In this document: positions 54,547-63,937 of the stretch, piece after piece | Numbering within the stretch: the stretch's first letter is position 1 | How the letters are laid out: the number at the start of each line of letters is the position of its first letter | Source of the DNA: Comamonas resistens | GTDB taxonomy: Bacteria > Pseudomonadota > Gammaproteobacteria > Burkholderiales > Burkholderiaceae_C | Reading direction: 5' to 3' | Length of the DNA stretch: 64,000 bases | NCBI RefSeq assembly: GCF_030064165.1 | Contig: NZ_CP125947.1 | Coordinates: 868,001 to 932,000 of the forward strand | Notes under the pieces: model-generated | The model's database searches: none | Told to the model about the DNA's origin: nothing | The model's input: the letters and a program-made list of their open reading frames with translations, nothing else | Made by a program: the position numbers and the translations under genes

Positions 54547-55425
54547 ATGCAGTTCACACGATTGCTGGGTTGTGACTTCAGCAGCAGTCCAAACCGGCGC
54601 AAGCCCATAGTCGTGGCACGTGGGCGGCTATGTATTGATGAGCAATTCATACAGCTGCAGCAGCTTATTGAGTTTGACTCGCTCGATACTTGGCAGCAGT
54701 GGCTGGCCAGCGCGGAGCATGGCCCCTGGGTCGGCGGCTTTGACCTGCCCTTTGGCCTGCCCAGGGAGTTGCTGCAAGCACTGGGCTGGCCCATGGAATG
54801 GGCGGCTTGCATGGACTTCTACGCCGGCCTGAGCCGTGCGCAGATACGCGAGCAGTTCAAGTCTTTCTGTGATGCCCGGCCTGCCGGCAGCAAGTTTGCG
54901 CACCGTGCCACCGACTTGCCTGCAGGCTCCAGCCCATCCATGAAATGGGTGAACCCGCCGGTGGCCTATATGTTGCATGCGGGCCTGCCCAGGCTACGCG
55001 CAGCCGATGTTTACCTGCCAGGGCTTGAGCCCCTGAAACCCCAGGCGCAGCGCGTGGCGCTGGAGGCCTATCCAGGCCTGCTGGCGCGCACCGTGCTGGG
55101 ACGGCGCAGCTACAAAAGTGATGATGCGAGCAAACAGACGACAGCACGTGCAGAAGCCAGGGCTCTGTTGCTGCAGGCGCTGGAGCAGGGCGATGCGGGC
55201 GGCCTGGGGCTAAGCCTGCAGCTGGACGAAGTGCAGCGCAGCCTTCTGCTGGCCGATGGCAAAGGGGATGCGCTCGATGCCGTGCTGTGCCTGATGCAGG
55301 CCGGCTGGGCCGCCTGCCGGCACCATGCTGGCGACAGCTTGTACGGCCTGCCGCCGGACATGGATGCGCTGGAGGGCTGGATTGTCACCGCGGGTATGCC
55401 GTCACCGGGAGTAGCCAAGTCTTGA
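54547..55425 (+). CDS. DUF429 family protein
   Basis: A 292-residue protein that starts MQFTRLLGCDFSSSPNRRKP. The early GCDFSS motif and WVGGFDLPFGLPRELLQALG fit the DUF429 family, which has an RNase H-like fold of unknown function. Later blocks include LEAYPGLLARTVLGRRSYKS and DGKGDALDAVLCLMQAG. It is co-directional with the DMT gene (13-base gap) and its stop overlaps the TTG of the next small gene. The role is unknown. Confidence 0.78.
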   Translation: MQFTRLLGCDFSSSPNRRKPIVVARGRLCIDEQFIQLQQLIEFDSLDTWQQWLASAEHGPWVGGFDLPFGLPRELLQALGWPMEWAACMDFYAGLSRAQIREQFKSFCDARPAGSKFAHRATDLPAGSSPSMKWVNPPVAYMLHAGLPRLRAADVYLPGLEPLKPQAQRVALEAYPGLLARTVLGRRSYKSDDASKQTTARAEARALLLQALEQGDAGGLGLSLQLDEVQRSLLLADGKGDALDAVLCLMQAGWAACRHHAGDSLYGLPPDMDALEGWIVTAGMPSPGVAKS

Positions 55426-55649
55426 TAAAGCCGAATTTTCACTGGAGCCACTCGCTATGCCTGTGCGTTGCATTGCTGGCCGCGCAGCAGCCCGCTGTTC
55501 AGGCCGCGCCTGCGCCCTGGTATCTGTGGCGCAGCCAGCTCGATGGCGCGCTGACCTGCCAGCAGTTCTCGCCGGGTCAGGCCTGGAGCCTCTACGACGG
55601 TCCGTTTGCCGATCTGGCCTGCCAGAAGCGTGTGACTATCAAAAGGTGA
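55422..55649 (+). CDS. Small exported protein of unknown function
   Basis: A 75-residue product beginning with TTG at 55422 that overlaps the DUF429 stop (TTGA). GGGAG lies 10 bases upstream. A signal peptide (HSLCLCVALLAAQQPAVQA) is followed by a compact mature part, APAPWYLWRSQLDGALTCQQ to FADLACQKRV. It has two mature cysteines that could form one disulfide. I do not recognise a family. The non-ATG start, ribosome site and leader make a real gene plausible. Confidence 0.6.
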   Translation: MIKPNFHWSHSLCLCVALLAAQQPAVQAAPAPWYLWRSQLDGALTCQQFSPGQAWSLYDGPFADLACQKRVTIKR

Positions 55650-55710
55650 GCTGCCCGCGCTTGATAATCCAAGGTTTAGATGTGTAATCAGTGCAGATTG
55701 AGAGACTGCA

Positions 55711-55737
55711 GCGCGCAAGCAGCTATTGATTTGATTG
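55711..55737 (-). repeat. AGCTGCTTGCGC-type dispersed repeat (reverse)
   Basis: GCGCGCAAGCAGCTATTGAT, when reversed, reads ATCAATAGCTGCTTGCGCGC, matching the 11752 unit. It lies 17 bases before the LysE-family ATG, in the likely leader. Confidence 0.5.
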
Positions 55738-55753
55738 CCGCAGAGAAATCCAT

Positions 55754-56401
55754 ATGCCTACTTTGCAGACCTTGATCGCGTTTTTCGGTGTGGCCGTCCT
55801 GCTGGGCCTGAGCCCTGGGCCGGACAATCTGTTCGTGCTCATGCAGTCGGCCCAGCGCGGCTGGCGTGTGGGCCTGTGCGTGGTGCTGGGTCTGTGCCTG
55901 GGTCTGGTGGGGCACACGGCCGCCGTGGCCATGGGGCTGGCCGCCATGGTGGCGACTTCGCCCATGCTGTTTACGGCCATCAAGCTGTGTGGCGCGGCCT
56001 ATCTGCTGTATCTGGCCTGGGGCGCCTGGCGCGCACCGGTCAGCGCCGGGGGCTCGGTGCTGCAGCAGTCCGAGCGTGACCGGCTCACCTGGGACTCGGC
56101 CCTGCGCTGGGTGGGGCGCGGCACAGTCATGAACCTGACCAATCCCAAGGTGCTGATCTTTTTCCTGGCCTTTTTGCCGCAGTTCGCCGACCCGGCCCGC
56201 GGCAGCCTGGCGCTGCAGGTCGTCGTGCTGGGCTGCGTGTTCATGCTGGCGGCGCTGCTGGTGTTCGGCTCCATTGCCTGCGGCTCTGGCCTGTTCGGCG
56301 AGCTGCTGCTGCGCTCGGCCCGCGCCCAGCGCTGGCTCAACCGCATCGCCGCCACGGTATTTGGCGCGCTGGCGCTAAAACTGGCTTTAGCCCAGCGCTG
56401 A
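55754..56401 (+). CDS. LysE family amino-acid exporter
   Basis: A 215-residue inner-membrane protein with six predicted spans. The early segment LIAFFGVAVLLGLSPGPDNL carries the family G-x-SPGP-N motif. KLCGAAYLLYLAWGAWR and GTVMNLTNPKVLIFFLAFLP are further RhtB/LysE blocks. It probably exports an amino acid such as homoserine, threonine or lysine; which one is not evident. A GC-rich repeat lies between it and the convergent binding-protein gene. Confidence 0.92.
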   Translation: MPTLQTLIAFFGVAVLLGLSPGPDNLFVLMQSAQRGWRVGLCVVLGLCLGLVGHTAAVAMGLAAMVATSPMLFTAIKLCGAAYLLYLAWGAWRAPVSAGGSVLQQSERDRLTWDSALRWVGRGTVMNLTNPKVLIFFLAFLPQFADPARGSLALQVVVLGCVFMLAALLVFGSIACGSGLFGELLLRSARAQRWLNRIAATVFGALALKLALAQR

Positions 56402-56429
56402 AACAAATATCTTCAAAAACTGGCGCGGT

Positions 56430-56560
56430 CCAAGCCAGGGATGCCGAGCAAGAGCCGCCTCGCGGCGGGGCCGCCCAGGCGAAGGCATCGTCCCCCTCCC
56501 ATAGCGCGAAGCGCGTAGAGAGAGGGGGAAGGCGCGCAGCGCCTCAGGGGGTGTTCAACG
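56430..56560 (-). repeat. GC-rich dispersed repeat, copy 6 (reverse; after the binding-protein stop)
   Basis: On the minus strand it starts about 8 bases after the stop of the peptide-binding protein with CACCCCCTGAGGCGCTGCGC. CTTCCCCCTCTCTCTACGCG, GGGAGGGGGACGATGCCTTC and a GGCGGCCCCGCC block follow. It is longer than copy 4, with an extra GCGC hairpin. Confidence 0.72.
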
Positions 56561-58048
56561 TCACCCCCAGGATAAGGAAGACAGGTCGTTGACGAAGACG
56601 GGCATATCCTTCCACAGCCCGCGCAGCTTCTTGTCGGCCACGCTGACCCATTGCGGGGTGTAGAGGAAACCGTGTACCGCGTCCCTGGCCAGCAGGCGCT
56701 GGGCATCGCCGAGCAGGCGGGCTCGGTCTGCCGGGCGCGGGGTGCTTTTGATCTTCTCGAACAGCTCGTTGAACTCCTGGGAGTGGTAGCCCCAGTAATA
56801 GTCGGGCTTGGCAAAGTTGCCCAGATCGAAGGGCTCCACATGGGAAATGATGGTCAGGTCATAGTTCTTGTTGGTATAGGTACCCGACAGCCACTGGGCC
56901 CATTCCACGTTCTGCAGCTTGACCTGAATGCCGATCTTGGCCAGCTGGGCTGCAATCAACTCGCCCCCCTGGCGCGCATAGGGAGTGGGCGGCAAGGTCA
57001 TGGTCAGCGACAGCGGCGTCTTGATGCCGGCCTCGGCCATCAGCGCCTTGGCTTTTTCCAGATCAAAGGGGTTGACGCCCGTGGTGTCCACATAGCCGAA
57101 GGCCGTGGGCACGTAGTAGCTGCCTATGGGCACGCCATAACCGTCGGCAGCGCCGGCAATCACGGCCTTGCGGTCGATGGCTGCGGCGATGGCGCGGCGC
57201 ACGCGTACATCGTTCAAGGGCTTGCGCGCATTGTTGATGGCCAGGATGGTCTTGGCGCGTGAATTGCTCACCACCACCTGAAAGCGCGGGTTACGCTGGA
57301 ACTGGGGCACGCTGCGCGGCGTCACGCGGGGGAAGGCGTCCACGTCTCCGGCCAGCAGCGCCGCGACCTGGGCTGCAGGGTCGGGGATGAAGCGAAATAC
57401 GGCGCGCTTGATGCGAATGCTCTGCGCCGCGCGGAACTCGGGCCAAGCGGCCAGGGTTACCGACGAGCCCTTGCTCCAGCTGCGCAGCACATAGGGGCCG
57501 GTGCCCACGGGCTTGGCGGCATTGGTGGCGGCGCTTTTGGGCTCGACGATGATGGAGGTGGCCTGGCCCATCACGAACAGGAAATCGGGGTCTATGTCCT
57601 TGTTGGTGATGACGATGGTGTGCTCGTCCGAAACCTGGGTGCTGAGGTTGGCAAAAGTGCGCTTGTCCTTGTTGGTGCTCTTGTCGCCGGCTGCGCGGTC
57701 GAACGAGAACTTCACGGCGGCGGCGTTGAAGGGTTCGCCGTTGTGGAATTTCACATTCTTGCGCAGGCGGAAGGTATAGGTCTTGAGGTCGGAAGAAACC
57801 TCCCAGCTCTCGGCCAGCAGGGGTGAGACGCTGCCATCGGAGTTGATCTTGGTCAGTGTCTCGAAGAGGTTGTAGTGCACCACTTCGGCAATCGAAGAGG
57901 CTGCGCCTGCAGTGGGGTCCAGTCCTGGCGGCTCCAGCGTCATGGCCAGCGTGACGCTGTCTTTTTTGGCCTGGGCCAGAGCGGGCCAGGCCGTGAACAA
58001 GGGCAAGCTGGCAGCCGAGCTGGCCAGCAAGGAGCGGCGATTGAGCAT
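56561..58048 (-). CDS. ABC transporter substrate-binding protein, dipeptide/oligopeptide family
   Basis: An SBP_bac_5-type periplasmic receptor, 495 residues from ATG 58048. The leader LNRRSLLASSAASLPLFTAW has a twin-arginine-like pair; the cut is near AQA. The mature start VTLAMTLEPPGLDPTAGAAS and DLKTYTFRLRKNVKFHNGEP are family blocks. KPLNDVRVRRAIAAAIDRKA is another typical one. It is the last gene of a dppBCDF-like operon, 153 bases after dppF, so it may also have its own promoter. Ligand could be peptides, glutathione or nickel. Confidence 0.9.
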   Translation of the reverse strand: MLNRRSLLASSAASLPLFTAWPALAQAKKDSVTLAMTLEPPGLDPTAGAASSIAEVVHYNLFETLTKINSDGSVSPLLAESWEVSSDLKTYTFRLRKNVKFHNGEPFNAAAVKFSFDRAAGDKSTNKDKRTFANLSTQVSDEHTIVITNKDIDPDFLFVMGQATSIIVEPKSAATNAAKPVGTGPYVLRSWSKGSSVTLAAWPEFRAAQSIRIKRAVFRFIPDPAAQVAALLAGDVDAFPRVTPRSVPQFQRNPRFQVVVSNSRAKTILAINNARKPLNDVRVRRAIAAAIDRKAVIAGAADGYGVPIGSYYVPTAFGYVDTTGVNPFDLEKAKALMAEAGIKTPLSLTMTLPPTPYARQGGELIAAQLAKIGIQVKLQNVEWAQWLSGTYTNKNYDLTIISHVEPFDLGNFAKPDYYWGYHSQEFNELFEKIKSTPRPADRARLLGDAQRLLARDAVHGFLYTPQWVSVADKKLRGLWKDMPVFVNDLSSLSWG

Positions 58049-58201
58049 CAACAAAGTCTCCGAAGGGCGTGCGCAACCCTGAAAGCTGCGCAAAAAGGCG
58101 GTGCAGTCCATGGCGATAGAGCCAAGGCTGTTTCACCTGCCTTTTTACACCAGGCCACGGGTGCTACCCGAGCTCGACCGGCATATAAGCGGTAACTTCC
58201 G

Positions 58202-59029
58202 TCAGCCTATGCGTGGAGCGGCGCGGACCAGGGATTGGGTGTAGGGATGCTCGGGGGCACTGAAAAGTTTCTGCGGTGTGCCGCGCTCCACGATTTCGCC
58301 TTGATAGAGCACGATGACCTGGTCGCAGACATGTTGCACCACGGCCAGATCGTGGCTGATGAAGAGGTAGGACAGGCCCAGCTCCCGCTGCAGATCCTGC
58401 ATGAGGTTCAGCACCTGGGCCTGCACCGAGACATCGAGTGCGCTGACGGGCTCGTCGGCCACGATCAGGCGTGGCCTGGTCATCAGCGCACGGGCGATGG
58501 CAATGCGCTGGCGTTGGCCGCCAGAAAACTCATGCGGGTATTTGTGCGCGTCCTGCTCGCGCAGGCCAACCTGCTGCAGCACGTCGTGCACGCGTTGCCG
58601 CTGTTCATCATGGCTGGGCTTTTCATGCAGGGTGATCAAGGGCTCGGCAAGAATGCGAGCCACGGTCATGCGTGGGTCCAGCGATCCGTAGGGGTCCTGG
58701 AACACCATTTGAAAATCACGGCGCGCGGCGCGCAGCTCGCGCTCACCCAGTTGGTGCAGACTGCGGCCCAGCAGTTCCACGCTGCCGGCGCTGGGCCGGT
58801 CCAGCGCCATGATCAGACGGGCCAGCGTGGATTTGCCCGAGCCCGATTCGCCGACCACGCCCAGGCTCTGGCCGGCAGCCAGTTCAAAGCTCACGCCGCG
58901 CAGCGCCTGCAGCGGCTCGGCCGCATGCCACAGGGAGGTGCGCGGTCTGGGATAGGCACGTTCCAGCCCGTTAACCCTTAGCAGTGGCGCGCTGGATGCT
59001 GCGATTTCAGGAGTCATCTCCGGGCTCAT
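58202..59029 (-). CDS. Peptide ABC transporter ATP-binding protein (DppF/OppF type)
   Basis: A 275-residue ATPase. Walker A is VGESGSGKSTLARLI, the signature FSGGQRQRIAIARALM and Walker B PRLIVADEPVSALDVSVQAQ. A C-terminal oligopeptide-transporter tail contains TPQKLFSAPEHPYTQSLV. It starts at ATG 59029 inside the dppD stop (ATGA overlap). ATG 59017 is an alternative start. It pairs with the next ATPase for a heteromeric motor. Confidence 0.94.
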   Translation of the reverse strand: MSPEMTPEIAASSAPLLRVNGLERAYPRPRTSLWHAAEPLQALRGVSFELAAGQSLGVVGESGSGKSTLARLIMALDRPSAGSVELLGRSLHQLGERELRAARRDFQMVFQDPYGSLDPRMTVARILAEPLITLHEKPSHDEQRQRVHDVLQQVGLREQDAHKYPHEFSGGQRQRIAIARALMTRPRLIVADEPVSALDVSVQAQVLNLMQDLQRELGLSYLFISHDLAVVQHVCDQVIVLYQGEIVERGTPQKLFSAPEHPYTQSLVRAAPRIG

Positions 59030-60075
59030 GGCTGCTCTCCGGGCTGCAGGGCTGCTTCATACAGGCAGTGCGCGATATGGGGCTGGCGCCAGAAAGCCAG
59101 GGAAGCCGGGGCGGCGGTGCCGGGCGCTTGCAGCAAGTGGGCGGGCGGCGTCTGCAGATAGCAGTCGCCCTGGGTATAAGGACAGCGGCCCGCAAACGGA
59201 CAGCCAGCGGGAAGATCGACCAGCTCCGGCACGGTACCCGCGATGGTGGGCAGTTGGGTGGGCTGCGAGATCCGGGTGCTGGCCACATTGAGCTGCGGCC
59301 GCGCGGCAAACAGGCCACGCGTGTAGGGGTGGGCGCGGCGGGCAAACACGGCCTCGGTCATGCCGGACTCGACCACCGTGCCGCCGTACATGACCAGCAA
59401 CTGCTCGGCATTCTGGGCAATCACGCCCAGATCATGCGAGATCAGCACCAGTGCCATGGAGTGCTCGGCCACCAGCTCCTGCAGCAGGTCAAGAATGCGT
59501 TGCTGCACGGTGACATCAAGGGCCGTTGTGGGCTCATCGGCCACCAGCAGGTCGGGACCGCAGGCCAGGGCCATGGCAATCATGATGCGCTGGCGCTGGC
59601 CGCCCGAGAACTGGTGCGGATAATCATGAAGTCGCTGTGCGGCCTGGGCAATGCCTACGCGTTCCAGCAGCTCGGTGGCGCGGGCGAGGGCCTGGGCACG
59701 GCTCAGACCCAGGTGCAGGCGCAGCGGCTCTGCAACTTGGCGGCCAATGCTGTGCACGGGGTTGAGGGCGCTCATGGGTTCCTGAAAGACCATGGCCAGA
59801 CGATTGCCGCGCAGCGCGCACAGCTGGCGCTCGTTCAGGTCCAGCAGTTCCTTGCCATCCAGGCGTATGCTGCCGCTGACCTGGGCATGTTCGGGCAGCA
59901 GGCCCATCAGGGACAGCGCCGTCAGCGATTTGCCGCAGCCCGATTCACCGATCAGGCCCAGCGTGGCTCCATGCTCCAGCGTGAAGCTGACATTGCGCAC
60001 GGCCTGGGCCAGCCCGCGCGGAGTTTGCAGATTGATGCAGAGGTTGGATACTTCAAGCAAAGCCATGGTCGGCAT
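59026..60075 (-). CDS. Peptide ABC transporter ATP-binding protein (DppD/OppD type)
   Basis: A 349-residue ATPase with Walker A IGESGCGKSLTALSLMGLLP, signature FSGGQRQRIMIAMALA and Walker B LLVADEPTTALDVTVQQRIL. The C-terminal cysteine-rich element CPFAGRCPYTQGDCYL is of the DppD/OppD type, where it can bind an iron-sulfur cluster. It lies 9 bases after dppC and overlaps dppF by 4. Confidence 0.94.
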   Translation of the reverse strand: MPTMALLEVSNLCINLQTPRGLAQAVRNVSFTLEHGATLGLIGESGCGKSLTALSLMGLLPEHAQVSGSIRLDGKELLDLNERQLCALRGNRLAMVFQEPMSALNPVHSIGRQVAEPLRLHLGLSRAQALARATELLERVGIAQAAQRLHDYPHQFSGGQRQRIMIAMALACGPDLLVADEPTTALDVTVQQRILDLLQELVAEHSMALVLISHDLGVIAQNAEQLLVMYGGTVVESGMTEAVFARRAHPYTRGLFAARPQLNVASTRISQPTQLPTIAGTVPELVDLPAGCPFAGRCPYTQGDCYLQTPPAHLLQAPGTAAPASLAFWRQPHIAHCLYEAALQPGEQP

Positions 60076-60084
60076 TCCTGCGCA

Positions 60085-60975
60085 TTAGCGCTCGCGTGTC
60101 AGTCGGGGGTCCAGCAGATCGCGCAGACCGTCGCCCAGCAGGTTCAGGCCCAGCACCGACAGGGCAATCGCCACGCCGGGCCAGACGGCCAGCAACGGTG
60201 CCTGGAACATCAGGGTTTGGGCTTCGCTGAGCATGCGGCCCCAGGAGGGCTGGGGCGGCTGGGTGCCCAGGCCCAGGTAGGACAGGGCGGCCTCGGCCAG
60301 AATGGCCAGCGCAAACTGTATGGTGGCCTGCACCACCAGTACCGAGGCGATATTGGGCAACACATGGCGCAGGGTGATGGCCGTGCGGCCTTGCCCACAG
60401 GCGCGCGCCGCCATCACGTAGTCGCGTGCCCAGATGGCATTGGCAGAGGCTCGGGTGATGCGCGCAAAGGTCGGAATGTTGAAGATGCCGATGGCGATGA
60501 TGGCATTGACCATGCCCGGCCCGAAGACTGCCGTGAGCATGATGGCCGAGAGCAGGGCGGGAAAGGCGAAGGTGAAGTCCGCCAGCCGCATGATGATTTC
60601 TTCCACCCAGCCACGACGTGCGGCGGCGATCAGGCCCAGCACCACGCCCAGGCATAAGCCTATGCCCACGGCGATCAGGCCTACGGCAATCGAGGCACGG
60701 GCGCCGACGAGTATCTGGGAGGCCACATCACGCCCGTAGGCATCGGTGCCCAGCCAGTGCTGGCCGCTGGCCGGCAGCAAGGCGGCATCCATATCCATCT
60801 CGTAGGCAGAGCCCGGCGTCCAGACAAAGGACAGCAGGGCTGCGGCAATCAACAAGATGGTGAGCATGGCGCCCAGCACAAAGCTGCGATGCCGCAGGGC
60901 TCGCTGCAGCAGGTTTTGCGGTTGCTGGCGACTGAGCGCGCGCGTGGGATAGGAAAAAGGCTCCGGCGCGCTCAT
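60085..60975 (-). CDS. Peptide ABC transporter permease (DppC/OppC type)
   Basis: A 296-residue permease from ATG 60975; the frame stays open to 61734 through dppB and that part is spurious. An N-terminal span, GAMLTILLIAAALLSFVWTP, is followed by a periplasmic loop with HWLGTDAYGRDVASQILVGA. Four or five more spans surround the EAA loop MAARACGQGRTAITLRHVLP. The ATG overlaps the dppB stop by 4 bases. Confidence 0.94.
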   Translation of the reverse strand: MSAPEPFSYPTRALSRQQPQNLLQRALRHRSFVLGAMLTILLIAAALLSFVWTPGSAYEMDMDAALLPASGQHWLGTDAYGRDVASQILVGARASIAVGLIAVGIGLCLGVVLGLIAAARRGWVEEIIMRLADFTFAFPALLSAIMLTAVFGPGMVNAIIAIGIFNIPTFARITRASANAIWARDYVMAARACGQGRTAITLRHVLPNIASVLVVQATIQFALAILAEAALSYLGLGTQPPQPSWGRMLSEAQTLMFQAPLLAVWPGVAIALSVLGLNLLGDGLRDLLDPRLTRER

Positions 60976-61934
60976 ATATCGCTGGCCTGGATGCGCGGGT
61001 CTATGAATGCGTAGAGCATGTCGACCACAAAATTGACAAAGATCACCATGGCTGCCAGCAGCAGCACGCAGTTGCGCACCACGATCACATCGCGGTTGGA
61101 GATGGACTGAAAGATCAGCCGGCCAAGCCCTGGCAGATAGAACACACTCTCCACGACGATGGTGCCGGCCAGCAGATTGGCAAACTGCAGGCCCATGACG
61201 GTGACGACGGGAATCATGGCATTGCGCAGCACATGGCCCCAGAGCGCGGAGCGGCGGGACAGCCCCTTGGCACGCGCCGTGCGTACAAAGTCCTCGCGCA
61301 GTACCTCCAGCACGGCAGAGCGTGTGATGCGCGCCAGGATGGCGGCCTGCACCACGGCCAGAGAGATGGCGGGCAGCAGCAGCGCCTGCAGCGCAGGCCA
61401 GAAGCCGCCGCCGTCTTCCTCGCGCCAGCCCGGAAAGCCGCCGGCCGAGAACCATTGCAGCTTGACCGAAAACAGCAGGATCAAAAGAATCGCAAACCAG
61501 AAGTTGGGGATGGCAATGCCGATCTGCGCCAGTCCCATGACGCCGATATCGCCCCAGCGCTTGTGCCTGGCTGCGGCAAACACACCGGCGGCGATGGCCA
61601 GCACGGCCGTGATGAGCATGGCCAACACCGCCAGCGGCACCGTCACCAGCAGCCGCTCCCAGACCAGCTCGGATACGGGGGAGCCGTAGGCGTAGCTGTT
61701 GCCCATGTCTCCATGCAGCAGACCGCGGATCCACTGGCCGTAACGGGTGAGAACTGGTTGATCGAGACCCAGTTGCTGCACCATGGCTTGCACGGCCTCA
61801 GGCTCTGCATCGGGGCCCATGAGCATCTGGGCAGCATCGCCGGGCAGGATTTCAAGCACGGCAAAGACCACGATGGAGGCACCGAGCAAAGTGACTATCA
61901 GGGTGATCAGGCGTTTGAGCAGAAAGATGCTCAT
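60972..61934 (-). CDS. Peptide ABC transporter permease (DppB/OppB type)
   Basis: A 320-residue permease and the first gene of the operon. The N-terminal span LITLIVTLLGASIVVFAVLE with the LPGDAAQMLMG loop is typical of DppB. The EAA loop is RTARAKGLSRRSALWGHVLR. Operon order on the minus strand is B-C-D-F-binding protein, with overlaps suggesting one transcript. The promoter should lie in the 289 bases shared with divergent ferredoxin. Confidence 0.94.
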   Translation of the reverse strand: MSIFLLKRLITLIVTLLGASIVVFAVLEILPGDAAQMLMGPDAEPEAVQAMVQQLGLDQPVLTRYGQWIRGLLHGDMGNSYAYGSPVSELVWERLLVTVPLAVLAMLITAVLAIAAGVFAAARHKRWGDIGVMGLAQIGIAIPNFWFAILLILLFSVKLQWFSAGGFPGWREEDGGGFWPALQALLLPAISLAVVQAAILARITRSAVLEVLREDFVRTARAKGLSRRSALWGHVLRNAMIPVVTVMGLQFANLLAGTIVVESVFYLPGLGRLIFQSISNRDVIVVRNCVLLLAAMVIFVNFVVDMLYAFIDPRIQASDI

Positions 61935-62109
61935 GACTTCAGGCGGATTTCATCGGAGGAAAAATCGGAGAGGAAGGTGTATCCAGGCTTCGATTGCGCT
62001 GTGCAGCATAGCGGCAATTGCGCAGCGCCGTGCTGCAGCCCCAGACTTTGCCTGACGGGCAGCGCTGTCTCTTGGCGCACAGGATAATGTGCCTTCGAAA
62101 GATGTATAG

Positions 62110-62484
<375 letters not shown>

Positions 62485-62522
62485 AGCCTTTCTGGGAGAA
62501 ATCCCAGGCCCATCAAGCGCTG

Positions 62523-62550
62523 ATAGCTCCTTTTCAAGGAGCTATTTTTT
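62523..62550 (+). terminator. Intrinsic terminator after ferredoxin
   Basis: ATAGCTCCTT / AAGGAGCTAT with loop TTC is followed by TTTTT. The tail reaches the convergent pth stop codon (62549-62551), so one structure can serve both genes. Confidence 0.92.
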
Positions 62551-63190
62551 ATTCAGGCTGGCTTTGCGGGTTGGCTGCGGCTTCGGGTGCGGGCTTGCGT
62601 GGGGGCTTGGGACGTGGCGCCTTGGTGGTATGGATGGCGAGAGTGGCCTTGTCCATCTGGCCGGCCACCATCTCGGGCCAGGCCTTGAGCGAATGTGAGA
62701 TCGCGTCTTCGATCAGCTTGAGCTGATCGGGAGCTGGCTTCTTGAGCACCCAGTTGGCGACTTCGCCCTTGTTGCCGGGGTGGCCTATGCCCACGCGAAG
62801 GCGCCAGTAGTTGGGTGAGCCCAGCTGCGCATGAATGTCGCGCAGACCGTTGTGGCCGCCATGGCTGCCGCCTTGCTTGAGTTTGACCACGCCAGGTTCA
62901 AAGTCCAGCTCGTCATGCACGACCAGCACTTCCTCGGGCTGAATCTTGAAAAAGCGTGCCAGTGAGCCTACCGATTTGCCGGAGAGGTTCATGAAGGTCT
63001 GTGGCTCCAGCAGCCAGACGTTCTGACCGTGGATGGTGGTGCGTGCCATCAGGCCCCAGTAGCTGCGCTCGGGCACCAGTGTGACCTTGAGTTCGCGCGC
63101 CAGTGCATCAATCCACCAGAAGCCTGCGTTATGGCGCGTATCTTCGTATTCAGGGCCAGGATTGCCGAGGCCGACAAACAGTTTGATCAT
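62549..63190 (-). CDS. pth: Peptidyl-tRNA hydrolase
   Basis: Pth recycles peptidyl-tRNA released from ribosomes. The product starts [20 protein letters not shown] at ATG 63190 (213 residues; the frame is open to 63310). The catalytic histidine is in TRHNAGFWW, and further sites are [18 protein letters not shown] and [13 protein letters not shown] proline/lysine-rich tail of about 20 residues is extra. It follows rplY on the same strand but a strong terminator separates them. Confidence 0.97.
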   Translation of the reverse strand: MIKLFVGLGNPGPEYEDTRHNAGFWWIDALARELKVTLVPERSYWGLMARTTIHGQNVWLLEPQTFMNLSGKSVGSLARFFKIQPEEVLVVHDELDFEPGVVKLKQGGSHGGHNGLRDIHAQLGSPNYWRLRVGIGHPGNKGEVANWVLKKPAPDQLKLIEDAISHSLKAWPEMVAGQMDKATLAIHTTKAPRPKPPRKPAPEAAANPQSQPE

Positions 63191-63240
63191 GGCTTGATTA
63201 TCTTCTTGCTGAAAAAGGTGGACGAGGGATTGGCAAGGTT

Positions 63241-63278
63241 CCAAAGAAAAAGCCCACCGAAGTGGGCTTTTTCTTTGG
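63241..63278. terminator. Strong bidirectional hairpin between rplY and pth
   Basis: A perfect 17-base stem, CCAAAGAAAAAGCCCAC / GTGGGCTTTTTCTTTGG, with loop CGAA lies 35 bases after the rplY stop. A-rich and T-rich arms make it effective on either strand. Confidence 0.9.
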
Positions 63279-63313
63279 ATACAGCGGCAGGCGCTGTACC
63301 TGGGACACAAGAA

Positions 63314-63937
63314 TTACTTCTTGCCCTTCTTGGCGGGAGCAGCTGCGGGAGCAGGTGCGGCGCCTTCGGCAGGAGCCACTTCGGGCAGCTTGATGGACAC
63401 CAGAGCGGGGTTCTTGTTGGCGCCACGCACCACAGCCTTCACGCCGTTGGGCAGCTTCAGAGCTTGCAGGCCCAGCACGGATTTGGAGGTCAGGGCGCTC
63501 AGGTCCACCTTGATGAACTCGGGCAGGCTTGCGGGTTCGCAGATCACTTGCAGTTCGTGCATCAGAGGAGTCACGGTGCAGTTCTCGACCTTCACGGCGG
63601 GGGATTCAGCAGCGCCTTCGAAGTGCAGAGGCACGTTCATGTGCAGCTTGGTGTTGGCGTCCACGCGCTGGAAGTCGATGTGTTGCACCAGCTTCTTGTA
63701 GGGGTGGAACTGCACGTCGCGCAGCACAACCTTGGTCACTTGACCGTTGATTTCCATGTCCAGGATGCTGGAGTGGAAAGCTTCCTTGTGCACAGCGTGC
63801 CACAGGGCGTTGTGATCGATTTCGATCAGTTGGGCTTCACCAGCACCGTAGACGATACCGGGGGTCTTGCCCGACAGACGCAGACGGCGGCTCGCACCCG
63901 TACCTTGCTTGGCGCGCTCAGTAGCGACGAATTGCAT
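63314..63937 (-). CDS. rplY: 50S ribosomal protein L25/general stress protein Ctc (bL25)
   Basis: bL25 binds 5S rRNA. The 207-residue product is the longer CTC type: the N-terminal L25 domain (FVATERAKQGTGASRRLRLS, GKTPGIVYG, LRDVQFHPYKKLVQHIDFQR) is followed by the TL5 C-terminal domain and an alanine/proline-rich tail ending in AKKGKK. ATG 63937. It precedes pth, the usual rplY-pth order. Confidence 0.97.
   Translation of the reverse strand: MQFVATERAKQGTGASRRLRLSGKTPGIVYGAGEAQLIEIDHNALWHAVHKEAFHSSILDMEINGQVTKVVLRDVQFHPYKKLVQHIDFQRVDANTKLHMNVPLHFEGAAESPAVKVENCTVTPLMHELQVICEPASLPEFIKVDLSALTSKSVLGLQALKLPNGVKAVVRGANKNPALVSIKLPEVAPAEGAAPAPAAAPAKKGKK

Noticed and set aside
58984..60657. 557-codon plus-strand frame
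   Set aside because: Antisense to the dppD/dppC genes, which show all ABC transporter motifs.
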